From: Chitinophagaceae bacterium
Lineage (GTDB): Bacteria; Bacteroidota; Bacteroidia; Chitinophagales; Chitinophagaceae
Assembly: GCA_004173355.1 (NCBI GenBank)
Contig: SEAD01000031.1
Location: 1-39,711, forward strand
Length of the DNA: 39,711 nucleotides
Direction of reading: 5' to 3'
The first letter of the stretch is position 1, and every line of letters begins with the position of its first letter. Shown one piece after another: positions 16,773-24,556 of this stretch. A model generated the notes under the pieces. That model had not been told where the DNA came from. It made no database searches and was given only the letters and a program-made list of their open reading frames with translations. Position numbers and translations under genes: made by a program.

Positions 16773-17600
16773 ATGAAAATTATCTTGTCGCTCGCTGCAG
16801 TCCTCCTGTCAGCCGGGTTAACCGCACAGGAGACCCCACGCAAACCAACTGCTCCGCGCATCCGCTTCTATACCCGTGTGACCGACCTGCACATGGAAAA
16901 CCCGCTTTATGAAAAGGTGCCCGCAAAAGGGACTTTTACCGGTGAACAGGATGGGAGGGTTTTATACCAGGCCTCTTCCCGGCGCCGCAAACTGGATGGG
17001 CCCTGGATCAGCTGGTATGCCAATGGCCATCCGTGCGACTCCGGTGCATTTTCGAAAGGGCTGCCTGATGGCGAATGGAAACGCTGGGATGAAAACGGCC
17101 GGCTGCTTTCTGTGCGGCACTACGATGCAGACCGCTACCAGCGCATAACCCAGGAGATGATGCATGCCAATCCCAAAGCCACTTTATTTCCGATTACCCG
17201 TTTGTACCGGAAGGATGCTGCACTTGCATTACATTACCTGCATGCCGATTACTCTTTTCCCGGCCATGATATGGCACGGCAGGAAAGCCTCGAGGAACAT
17301 GTGTTGCAGAATACATCCGGACAGGGAGTCTATCATCCCGTGTTCCGCCGAAGTCTCCATCATGGTTTTTTCCTGAACCTGGACAGCGGCGGCCAGGCGC
17401 TTGATTCCGGTTACTATCTAAACGGCCTGCGAGATGGCCACTGGATCCACCGGCGTGCGGGCGGGGAAACGGAAGAGGGTTCCTACACCAAGGGTAAACG
17501 CAACCGGGAGTGGAAACGGTACAATGCCGCCGGTAAACTCCAGGTGCTCTGGATTTACAACAATGAAGGCAGGCTTCAGTGGACAAAAAATTATAATTAA
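16773..17600 (+). CDS. Secreted YwqK/MORN-like repeat protein
   Basis: The 275-residue protein has a signal peptide (residues 1-18, ending LTAQ) and two groups of MORN/YwqK-type repeats, such as LDGPWISWYANGHPCDSGAF, GLPDGEWKRWDENGRL and, near the C-terminus, GLRDGHWIHRRAG and GKRNREWKRYNAAGKL. The central part (about 120-190) lacks repeats. YwqK-like proteins are often labelled as antitoxin components, but that function is not supported here; in Bacteroidota they are common exported proteins of unknown role. No toxin gene is adjacent. Confidence 0.78.
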   Translation: MKIILSLAAVLLSAGLTAQETPRKPTAPRIRFYTRVTDLHMENPLYEKVPAKGTFTGEQDGRVLYQASSRRRKLDGPWISWYANGHPCDSGAFSKGLPDGEWKRWDENGRLLSVRHYDADRYQRITQEMMHANPKATLFPITRLYRKDAALALHYLHADYSFPGHDMARQESLEEHVLQNTSGQGVYHPVFRRSLHHGFFLNLDSGGQALDSGYYLNGLRDGHWIHRRAGGETEEGSYTKGKRNREWKRYNAAGKLQVLWIYNNEGRLQWTKNYN

Positions 17601-17611
17601 GCCTGCCTTTT
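17566..17611 (+). terminator. Intrinsic terminator overlapping the end of the YwqK-like gene
   Basis: AAGGCAGGCTT (17566-17576, inside the coding sequence) pairs perfectly with AAGCCTGCCTT (17599-17609) across a 22-base loop, and TTTT follows (17608-17611). The right arm overlaps the TAA stop. Confidence 0.5.
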
Positions 17612-17648
17612 CCGGCCGCATATTTGTGTTTGTAGGGCTAAAACAGCC

Positions 17649-17927
17649 TTGAACAAACGACCTTCCCTTATCCTTTGTGTGTTGATGGACCTGCTGGGGT
17701 ACCTGACCTATGCGGTTCCTGTATTGGGTGAGTTTGCAGACCTTGTCTGGGCACCCGTATCAGGTGCCATTTTCTTCGCCGTATTTGGTGGGTGGAGAGG
17801 GGCAGCTGGTGGGATTTTCAATTTTTTGGAGGAACTGATGCCGGGCACCGACTTCATCCCGAGTTTTACCCTGATGTGGTTGATCCAGGGCAAAATAAAA
17901 GGGCCGGTAGAAACCAGCCCCGAATAA
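17649..17927 (+). CDS. Small membrane protein, conserved in Bacteroidota, probable TTG start
   Basis: The 92-residue protein has hydrophobic segments near residues 6-30 and 35-55, then a motif-like stretch FLEELMPGTDFIPSFTLMW. I recall similar small proteins with this stretch in other Bacteroidota but no function. The first in-frame ATG (17685) would remove the first 12 residues, which look like a normal N-terminus (NKRPSLILCVLMDLLGY), so TTG at 17649 is the more likely start. That choice is inference. A CATATTTG box (17619-17626), one mismatch from consensus, lies upstream. Confidence 0.65.
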   Translation: MNKRPSLILCVLMDLLGYLTYAVPVLGEFADLVWAPVSGAIFFAVFGGWRGAAGGIFNFLEELMPGTDFIPSFTLMWLIQGKIKGPVETSPE

Positions 17928-17963
17928 CAAGGGGCGAATCGGTTAACCCCCTATCTATATGAA

Positions 17964-17992
17964 ACCATCTGCGATGGTCTGTAATCGTTTTT
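17964..17992 (+). terminator. Possible weak terminator after the small membrane gene
   Basis: ACCATC-TGC-GATGGT forms a 6-bp stem with a 3-base loop, followed after nine bases by TTTTT. The distance between stem and U-tract is larger than ideal, so this is a weak call. Confidence 0.3.
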
Positions 17993-18077
17993 ATTGATGC
18001 TTCAAAATAACGGCACCCACGACACCTCACCAATAGTACAAGCAGCGATTGTTTTGTCGGAGGTTGTATTCCACGCC

Positions 18078-18095
18078 TGTAGTGGTTTTACTACA
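18078..18095 (+). promoter_or_regulatory. Candidate operator before the aldehyde dehydrogenase gene
   Basis: TGTAGT-GGTTTT-ACTACA is a perfect 6-bp inverted repeat 29 bp upstream of the chosen start. An overlapping pair GTTGTA (18063-18068) and TACAAC (18092-18097) offers an alternative pairing. A TAAATTTT box, one mismatch from TANNTTTG, begins near 18111. A repressor site for a sugar-acid regulator is possible but unproven. Confidence 0.35.
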
Positions 18096-18124
18096 ACTGT
18101 TGCATGCCGTTTAAATTTTACCAG

Positions 18125-19624
18125 ATGAATACCCTGAACAATATTAAACCTGAGACATTTGAAGATACCGGCACTGATGAACTGCGGGACCTGCTGCAGG
18201 CCAGCGCTGCCGCTTTTGTTGTGTACCGTAAACAGTCGCCTTCACAACGCGCACATTTTATGCGGGCAGTCGCAGCCGAACTGGATCATGCGTCCGGTAC
18301 CCTGATCGAAGTTGCCAATGCGGAAACAAACCTCGGCGAAGAGCGGCTGAAGACCGAACTTCTGCGTACCATGTTCCAGCTGCGATCCTATGCAGATGCC
18401 TGCGAACGCGGCCAGCACCTCGACCTGCGCATCGATACTGCCACATCAAAGCGGCCATCCCTGCGGAAAATGAATGTCCCGCTCGGCCCAGTGGCTGTTT
18501 TTGGCGCAGCCAATTTTCCCTTCGCCTATTCCACAGCAGGTGGTGATACGGCGTGCGCGTTTGCCGCGGGTTGTACCGTTATTGTAAAAGCACATCCCGC
18601 CCATGCCCATACCAGTGAATTGGTGGCTGGGGCCATCCGGCGTGCCGCTGCATTATACCATTTACCGCCTGCGGTGTTTGTGCATGTGCATGGCAGGTCC
18701 AACGGGATCGGACGCGCCATTGTAGAACATCCCGGCGTAGCCGCTGTGGGCTTTACCGGTTCATTCCAGGGCGGCAAACAATTATCTGACTGGGCAGCGC
18801 AACGGAAGGTGCCTATCCCGGTGTTTGCCGAGATGAGCAGTATCAACCCCGTGTTTATCCTGCCGCGTAAACTGGAATCGGATATGAATACCATCGTGGA
18901 AAAAATCGCTGCTTCGGTCACGTTGAGTGCCGGTCAGTTTTGTACCAATCCGGGTTTGCTTGTTGCTACCGATGATAAACATACCGCGACGTTTATCAAT
19001 GCACTCGCGGATAAAATCAATGGAACCACGCCAGCGGTCATGTTGCATCCCGGGATCTTCAAAAACTATGTGGAGAAAAGGGCGAATGCACTGGCGCAAA
19101 ATGCGGTGGAGATCCGCGCTGTGTCGTCCACCGAACCAGGGTTGAACGAAGGGGCTGCAACACTTGCGGTCACGGATGCGGATACTTTCCTGTCGAACCC
19201 ACTCCTGCATGGCGAAGTATTTGGACCGTATACACTGCTGGTGAAATGCCGGGATGCAGCACAGGTAGTGGAACTGGCAGCTGCGCTGGAAGGACAACTA
19301 ACCAGCACGTTGATTGCGGATGAAAAAGACCTGCTGGCACATCCGCTGCTGGAAGAAACTGTCCGGTATAATTGCGGAAGGCTTATCTGGGATGGTGTAC
19401 CAACGGGAGTGGAGGTTTGTCTTTCCATGCAGCATGGCGGTCCGTGGCCGGCTACTACTGATTCGCGGTTTACCGCCGTTGGCGCTGATGGCATCCGGCG
19501 TTTTGTGCGACCGGTCAGTTTCCAGGGATGGCCCGATCACCTGCTTCCCGATGAACTGAGGGATGTTAACAGTACCGGGATGTGGCGCACGATGAATAAC
19601 CGCTTAACGGATGAGCCTGTCTGA
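18125..19624 (+). CDS. NADP-type aldehyde dehydrogenase (2,5-dioxovalerate dehydrogenase-like)
   Basis: The 499-residue enzyme belongs to the aldehyde dehydrogenase superfamily, in the branch often annotated as 2,5-dioxovalerate (alpha-ketoglutaric semialdehyde) dehydrogenase of pentose and uronic-acid breakdown. Visible motifs are the cofactor segment FGAANFPFAYSTAGGDTACA, the general-base Glu in FAEMSSINP, the catalytic Cys in AGQFCTNPG, and the late EVFGPYTLLV. Start 18125 is preferred; ATG 18104 would add seven residues. Its 3' end overlaps the opposing desaturase gene by 21 bp. No sugar-acid dehydratase lies nearby, so the substrate is inferred from family only. Confidence 0.85.
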   Translation: MNTLNNIKPETFEDTGTDELRDLLQASAAAFVVYRKQSPSQRAHFMRAVAAELDHASGTLIEVANAETNLGEERLKTELLRTMFQLRSYADACERGQHLDLRIDTATSKRPSLRKMNVPLGPVAVFGAANFPFAYSTAGGDTACAFAAGCTVIVKAHPAHAHTSELVAGAIRRAAALYHLPPAVFVHVHGRSNGIGRAIVEHPGVAAVGFTGSFQGGKQLSDWAAQRKVPIPVFAEMSSINPVFILPRKLESDMNTIVEKIAASVTLSAGQFCTNPGLLVATDDKHTATFINALADKINGTTPAVMLHPGIFKNYVEKRANALAQNAVEIRAVSSTEPGLNEGAATLAVTDADTFLSNPLLHGEVFGPYTLLVKCRDAAQVVELAAALEGQLTSTLIADEKDLLAHPLLEETVRYNCGRLIWDGVPTGVEVCLSMQHGGPWPATTDSRFTAVGADGIRRFVRPVSFQGWPDHLLPDELRDVNSTGMWRTMNNRLTDEPV

Positions 19625-20890
19625 TCCTGGTCTGTACCGCTGGCCACCACCAATGCCGGGAGTAAATGAAAGGGACAGCGACAGGATAAAATATCCCCCG
19701 ATGATGTACGGAATCACAGGTGACCATGCTCCGATGCCAAACCAGTCGCGCGTAACAAGAAGTACCCCCATGCCGAAAGCAACACGCAGCAATTCCCATA
19801 CCCACGCGTAAGGATGGCGATCCATCAGTTCCGTCATTGCATACACCGTGAGCAGTATAAAAATCCCATACAGGTAAATTGCAGAGGCATCGGATGCATT
19901 GATGGATGCAATACTGGCGAACAGGTAACTCAGGAAAAAAAGTAATACCAGCAGCTGGATCCAGCACCATGTTTTTAACGCGGTAGTGGAAGGTGGATTG
20001 TATTTCCGGAATGAATACACATTTTCGATTTTGCGGACGGGAAAACGCAGCTGCATATCGTGCGGCTGGTAGCCTGTTGGTTTGAACCACAACAGGAACT
20101 TGTCTTTCCAGCTGCCGGTATACCAGGCATCCCTTGCCAGTAGTGCCACGTGCTGGAAGTTTATCCTTACCGGGTTCCAGGTCTGCACCGGCCTGGTGAT
20201 CCCATACACAGCCGGTACATCCGGGCGTTCGGCGCAGAATGTGCCAAACCATTTATCCCAGAAAATAAAAATCTGACCGTAATTCCTGTCGATGTATTCA
20301 GGATTGATCGCATGATGCACCCGATGGTGCGAGGGTGTCACAATAATGTGTTCGAGGAAACCCATTTTACCGATATGGCGGGTGTGGTACCAGAACTGGG
20401 CAAAGAGGTGCAGAGGCGCTACCACCGCAATTACTTCCGCGGGCACCCCAAGCACTGCGGCGGGCAGCAGGAAGATGATAAAGATGCGCACGATCCCCGA
20501 GATACTCTGCCGGAGTGCACAGGCAAGATTAAACTCCTCCGAACTATGATGGATCAGGTGTCCGTTCCAGAAAAAATTTACCACATGCTGGATCCGGTGG
20601 GTGCAATAGCCGGCAAAGTCGAGGACGATAAAGGCGATGATATAGACCAGCACCGTGGATGGTACTTCGGTGATCGCAAAATACCGGAGGAAGAACGGAT
20701 AGGAGAGAATGACCAGCGCGAGCCCAAGCACATCCTTGGTGACATTGGTCACGCCGGATGCGAGGCTGGAGATCATGTCCATTGTCTGCACGGTCTCCAT
20801 TCCTTTTTTCCATCCGTACCATTTTTCAAAAAGTACAAGAAGAAGGAAGGCCGGCATGGCGATCAGTAATATTTTCCCGTAGGTTTCCAT
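19604..20890 (-). CDS. Sterol desaturase/fatty-acid hydroxylase family membrane protein
   Basis: The 428-residue integral membrane protein has the di-iron histidine motifs of the fatty-acid hydroxylase superfamily: HRIQH at 98-102, HLIHH at 111-115 and HHRVHH in the second half. It continues with a C-terminal membrane domain of about four helices (from about residue 305). The length and this C-terminal extension resemble alkylglycerol-monooxygenase-like (TMEM195) proteins more than the short C-4 desaturases. It probably oxidises a lipid at the membrane, but the substrate is unknown. Its last 21 bp overlap the end of the convergent aldehyde dehydrogenase gene. The 153-bp divergent gap to bshC holds a TTTCCGGAAA palindrome (20919-20928) and a GCCGG-CTTTCA-CCGGC hairpin (21009-21024). 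Confidence 0.85.
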   Translation of the reverse strand: METYGKILLIAMPAFLLLVLFEKWYGWKKGMETVQTMDMISSLASGVTNVTKDVLGLALVILSYPFFLRYFAITEVPSTVLVYIIAFIVLDFAGYCTHRIQHVVNFFWNGHLIHHSSEEFNLACALRQSISGIVRIFIIFLLPAAVLGVPAEVIAVVAPLHLFAQFWYHTRHIGKMGFLEHIIVTPSHHRVHHAINPEYIDRNYGQIFIFWDKWFGTFCAERPDVPAVYGITRPVQTWNPVRINFQHVALLARDAWYTGSWKDKFLLWFKPTGYQPHDMQLRFPVRKIENVYSFRKYNPPSTTALKTWCWIQLLVLLFFLSYLFASIASINASDASAIYLYGIFILLTVYAMTELMDRHPYAWVWELLRVAFGMGVLLVTRDWFGIGAWSPVIPYIIGGYFILSLSLSFTPGIGGGQRYRPGSDRLIR

Positions 20891-21043
20891 ATGTTAAGCG
20901 CTGGCTAATTTCGGGTATTTTCCGGAAATGCCGGCAGGGGTGTATATTGCTGTTTCAATAACCTGCCCCTCCTGAGCGAACGATTTGCCCGGGAATTTGT
21001 TGAAGGGGGCCGGCTTTCACCGGCAGCGATTTATTTACCTGAT

Positions 21044-22645
21044 ATGGATTGTCAATCAACATCGATAGCATTCAGTTCGACCGGTGCGTTTACACGCATA
21101 GCGATGGATTACGTGGCCCAGGCTGCCAGCCTGCGGCCATTCTACAAACACGAAACCGGCCGCGATGGTATCCGCCAGTCAATTGAAGAGCGCCGGAAAG
21201 CACCTGATCACCGGGCAGTACTGAGCGGGGTGCTGCGTGAACAATATGAAGGGGTGGAGACGAGTGAAAAAACCAGCAGCAACCTTGCAGCCCTGGCAAA
21301 GCCCAACAGTTTCACCGTCACCACTGCCCACCAGAACAACTTATTTACCGGCCCGCTATATTTTATCTATAAGATTCTGCATGTGGTAAAACTCGCGGAA
21401 GAACTCAGCGCGTTGTACCCGGCTGATCATTTTATACCGGTCTATTATATGGGCTCGGAAGATGCCGACCTGCAGGAGCTGAACCACGTGACTGTGTATG
21501 GCAATAAGCATAGCTGGAACCCTATCCAGGATGGAGCGGTGGGTCGCATGAAAGTGGATTATAAACTACTGCAGCTGGTAGATACCCTCACAGGACAGCT
21601 GTCGGTAACGGAAGAAGGGCAGGAGATCATGGCTGCGGTCAGGAAGTTTTACCGCGAAGGGGAAACGATCCAGCGGGCCACATTCCTGTTTGTCAATTAC
21701 CTGCTGGGTGAGTTTGGGGTGGTGGTGCTGATCCCGGATCATGCAAAACTGAAAAGCCTGGTCTTTCCGATTTTTGAAGACGAACTGCTCAACCAGACAG
21801 CCTCCGGCATCGTGCAGAAATCCGCTGCGGAGCTCGGCCGGTACTACAAAGTGCAGGCACACCCGAGGGAGATCAATCTTTTTTACCTCGACGAACAGGT
21901 CCGTGAACGGATCGAAAGGGAAGGGGAAACATGGAAGGTGCGGCAGACCGGCCAGGAATTTTCCCGGGAGGGGATCCTGCTCGAACTTCGGGAACACCCC
22001 GAACGGTTTAGTCCGAATGTCATCCTGCGCGGCCTTTACCAGGAGACCATTTTACCGAATATCCTGTTTGTTGGGGGAGGCGGTGAACTGGCCTACTGGC
22101 TTGAACTCCGGCAGCTGTTTGAACATTACCGTGTGCCGATGCCTGTATTGATGCTGCGTAACTCTTTCCTGGTAACCGGGAAGCGGCAGGCTGCTGCCCT
22201 GCAGAAACTGGGTTTCACCGTTGCCGATATTTTCATACCGGCAGATGAGTTACTCAACCGGCTTGTCAAAAGGGAAACGGATAAAAATCTCTCGATCCAC
22301 TCCTTTATCGATTCAACGAATGAATTGTATGGTTCTCTCCTGACACAGGCCACCCAGGTGGACCCTACACTTAGCCGTCATGTGGACGCCCTGCGGGCAA
22401 AATCACTGTACCGCCTGGTCGAGCTCCAGAAGAAAATCCTGCGCGCAGAGAAACGCAATTTTGCCGATCGTGGCAGGCAGATCAATGCACTGAAGAAGGA
22501 ATTATTCCCCAATGGCAGCCTGCAGGAGCGGGTTGACAATATCCTGCCGCTCTATGCGCGGCAAGGAAGAAAGTTGCTGCACGAACTCCACCGGCACAGC
22601 CCGGGTATTGATGCCGCTTTTATTATACTTGAGTGCGGCGACTAG
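21044..22645 (+). CDS. bshC: Bacillithiol synthase (cysteine-adding enzyme)
   Basis: BshC joins cysteine to glucosaminyl-malate in the last step of bacillithiol synthesis. The 533 residues show the Bacteroidota N-terminus (MDCQSTSIAFSSTGAF followed by LRPFYKHE), the central TTAHQNNLFTGPLYFIYKI segment, and YYMGSEDADLQELNHV. The C-terminal coiled coil (RLVELQKKILRAEKRNF) matches the helical domain of the family. The bshA and bshB genes are not in this window. ATG 21044 gives the expected N-terminus. Confidence 0.93.
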   Translation: MDCQSTSIAFSSTGAFTRIAMDYVAQAASLRPFYKHETGRDGIRQSIEERRKAPDHRAVLSGVLREQYEGVETSEKTSSNLAALAKPNSFTVTTAHQNNLFTGPLYFIYKILHVVKLAEELSALYPADHFIPVYYMGSEDADLQELNHVTVYGNKHSWNPIQDGAVGRMKVDYKLLQLVDTLTGQLSVTEEGQEIMAAVRKFYREGETIQRATFLFVNYLLGEFGVVVLIPDHAKLKSLVFPIFEDELLNQTASGIVQKSAAELGRYYKVQAHPREINLFYLDEQVRERIEREGETWKVRQTGQEFSREGILLELREHPERFSPNVILRGLYQETILPNILFVGGGGELAYWLELRQLFEHYRVPMPVLMLRNSFLVTGKRQAAALQKLGFTVADIFIPADELLNRLVKRETDKNLSIHSFIDSTNELYGSLLTQATQVDPTLSRHVDALRAKSLYRLVELQKKILRAEKRNFADRGRQINALKKELFPNGSLQERVDNILPLYARQGRKLLHELHRHSPGIDAAFIILECGD

Positions 22646-22665
22646 CCCGAACTGAATAAGCCTTA

Positions 22666-22681
22666 TTTTGCGCTCGCAAAA
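22666..22681 (+). promoter_or_regulatory. 16-bp palindrome overlapping a TTATTTTG box before the EEP gene
   Basis: TTTTGCG-CT-CGCAAAA is a perfect 7-bp inverted repeat, 10 bp before the EEP start codon. It overlaps TTATTTTG (22663-22670), which is one mismatch from the TANNTTTG -7 box. It could be an operator, or a short hairpin terminator for bshC in which the A-run and T-run pair. Confidence 0.4.
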
Positions 22682-22691
22682 CCAAGCTTAC

Positions 22692-23822
22692 ATGTCAGAC
22701 AAGCAGCCCGTAGGGAAAGGCACCGGTAAATACAGCCAGACAAAACGAATTTTCCGCAGGGTAATGAAGCTGCTGGCCTTGCTATTGGTACTGATGTACC
22801 TGCTGGTTTGCCTGTCGCCCTGGCTGCCACCCGCCAGTTTCTGGTTTGCAGCGGTGCTCGGCTATGGTTTCCCGTTCCTCCTGGCTGCCGTCCTGCTCGC
22901 GTTGCTGGTATTGATTATCCGGCGTTCCCGTCTGGCATTTGTGCCACTGGTACTCCTGCTGCTCGGTTTCCAGCAGATCCGCGCGGCAATTGCCTTCCAT
23001 TTCGGTGCTGCGGATTTCCGGACTGAAAAAAAACAGGGGAGTCTGCGGGTCATGTTATGGAATGTGTCCGCCTGGGACCAGACACCGAAAGCGGGGAAGG
23101 AGTTTGCCAGTTTCCGCAACCTGATGATGGACGCCGTGCAGCAGCAACAGGCGGATGTCTTGTGTTTCCAGGAATTCTTCGAGCCCAGCAACTCAAAATA
23201 TTTCGACAGCAATATCGAAGAGCTGCGGAAGATGGGATACAGTTACCATCATTTCTATCCAAAGTCGGTAACATACAGTGGCCGGCGGCTGGTCGGACTG
23301 ATCATCTTATCAAAATACCCCATCGTTGATTCCGCCACGGTGCGGTTTGCCAATACCCCGCACTCCGAAGGGCTGGTCAGTGCAGATATCAAGGTAAATG
23401 ATAAAACAGTCCGCGTGTTTTCCACCCACCTTGAATCCTCGAGGACCAGCGGCAGGGGGGCGGGTAATGTGGCCGGCAAAGCGAAAAATGTATTATCCAG
23501 GCTGAAGCAGGCCTACTATTACCGCCAGCCACAGGCGGAGCTGGTGAAACAGGCAGTAGAGGCAAGTCCGTATCCCGCGGTGCTCTGCGCCAACCTTGGT
23601 GACATCCCCAATTCCTGGTCATATTTTAAGGTAAAAGGCAATATGGACGATGCTTTCCTGAAAAAGGGTGCGGGCTTTGGCCGTACGTACAGGTTCCTGT
23701 CACCAACCGTTCGTGTGGATTACATTTTTGCCGGGAACGGATTGCGGGTAGACCAGTTCAACATCCCCGGTGTCACCTACTCCGATCACTATCCGCTGGT
23801 GTGTGACCTGTTGCTGGATTGA
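22692..23822 (+). CDS. Membrane endonuclease/exonuclease/phosphatase (EEP) family protein with an altered catalytic motif
   Basis: The 376-residue protein has three membrane helices (about 25-45, 48-75 and 80-95) and then an extracytoplasmic EEP domain (about 118-376). The Asn124 strand (LWNVSAWD), Glu161 (CFQEFF), His246 (FSTHLE), Asp343 (RVDYIF) and the final Asp365-His366 (YSDHYP) of the EEP fold are present. The usual GDFND-type loop is replaced by CANLGDIPNSW, so the central Asp and Asn of that motif appear to be Asn301 and Gly303. The enzyme may be inactive or changed in specificity. The start at 22692 is preferred to an in-frame TTG at 22668 inside the palindrome. Confidence 0.85.
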   Translation: MSDKQPVGKGTGKYSQTKRIFRRVMKLLALLLVLMYLLVCLSPWLPPASFWFAAVLGYGFPFLLAAVLLALLVLIIRRSRLAFVPLVLLLLGFQQIRAAIAFHFGAADFRTEKKQGSLRVMLWNVSAWDQTPKAGKEFASFRNLMMDAVQQQQADVLCFQEFFEPSNSKYFDSNIEELRKMGYSYHHFYPKSVTYSGRRLVGLIILSKYPIVDSATVRFANTPHSEGLVSADIKVNDKTVRVFSTHLESSRTSGRGAGNVAGKAKNVLSRLKQAYYYRQPQAELVKQAVEASPYPAVLCANLGDIPNSWSYFKVKGNMDDAFLKKGAGFGRTYRFLSPTVRVDYIFAGNGLRVDQFNIPGVTYSDHYPLVCDLLLD

Positions 23823-24156
23823 GGAATGATATACCCACATAGTAGTATAAGCCTTAAATAGTTAGGAAGAATATCCCCCGTTTGTGGTATTTTTGAAAAT
23901 ACACGTAGGAATTTTTCTTCTTTCGGAATATTTAGCTACTTTAGTGCATCAATTGAAAGATTGATCCATATCTGGAACCGAAATCTTTCCTGTGAAGCCC
24001 GCCTTAATCTACGCGATTTAGTTTTTCTTCCACATCCCTTGAACGAAATCAGAGTGCTTTTCCTGGACTTGCCACCAGCCAGTACTTACTCCAATTTTCC
24101 TTGATTACAAAACAGGAAACTGTTTAGGTTATTTATCACACGTAATCATTGTAAGT
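23823..24156 (+). promoter_or_regulatory. 334-bp AT-rich regulatory gap ahead of the polysaccharide locus
   Basis: No credible gene was seen here. The region holds GTATTTT-TG-AAAATAC, a perfect 7-bp inverted repeat (23887-23902) that contains an exact TATTTTTG box. It also has TTTC-N19-TACTTTAG (23914-23944), one mismatch in each promoter box. Near the gene start is a nested structure: an outer TGATTAC (24102-24108) / GTAATCA (24142-24148) stem enclosing an inner AAACAG-GAAA-CTGTTT hairpin (24110-24125), ending 8 bp before the receiver gene. This is the largest non-coding gap in the window and probably carries the promoter of the locus. Confidence 0.5.
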
Positions 24157-24528
24157 ATGCGTACCAGTATTTTGAGTATCAGCGGTAACAAGTCGATGAA
24201 CTACCTGCTTGATACGGTCCTTTCGAGAAAACACAGGGTAGTTACCGTCGCGGATATCTACCAGGGCATGGTTGAATTAAAAAAAACACAGATAGGTCTT
24301 ATTATAATAGATGTTGATTACCATACCCAGGAAAACTGGGATTTCATCCAGCATTTACAGACAAGTGGTTTATACCAGGATTTACCAATATTCATATTGA
24401 CCAGCGACAAGGAAAGCGCATTGCAAATTTCCGATTCCGTGTCGGCACTGACTTTGATCCATAAGCCTTTCAGTCCATTGGACATTTTACGAAAAGCCGA
24501 AGAGTTGTTTGCCAAAACACTGATTTAA
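24157..24528 (+). CDS. Single-domain receiver-like protein lacking the acidic pair
   Basis: The 123-residue protein has the length and hydrophobic pattern of a CheY-type receiver. Asp52 (IIIDVDYH) sits at the phosphoacceptor position, Thr82 (ILTSD) and Lys103 (HKPFSP) at the switch positions. The two acidic residues that bind Mg2+ after the first strand are absent: the strand reads ILSISGNK. It is therefore a degenerate receiver that may not be phosphorylated in the normal way. It starts the polysaccharide locus, 28 bp before a sugar transferase that also carries a receiver-like domain. No histidine kinase is adjacent. Confidence 0.8.
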   Translation: MRTSILSISGNKSMNYLLDTVLSRKHRVVTVADIYQGMVELKKTQIGLIIIDVDYHTQENWDFIQHLQTSGLYQDLPIFILTSDKESALQISDSVSALTLIHKPFSPLDILRKAEELFAKTLI

Positions 24529-24556
24529 CCCGAACCGAACACCCAACTTTTTTGCA

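Noticed and set aside
16773-17600. Toxin-antitoxin system around the YwqK-like gene
   Set aside because: YwqK-type repeats are often labelled antitoxin, but the protein has a signal peptide and no toxin-like gene is adjacent.
20150-20869. 239-residue plus-strand frame inside the desaturase gene
   Set aside because: The minus-strand gene carries the three His motifs. The plus-strand frame is rich in His, Asp and Glu because it reads their complement.
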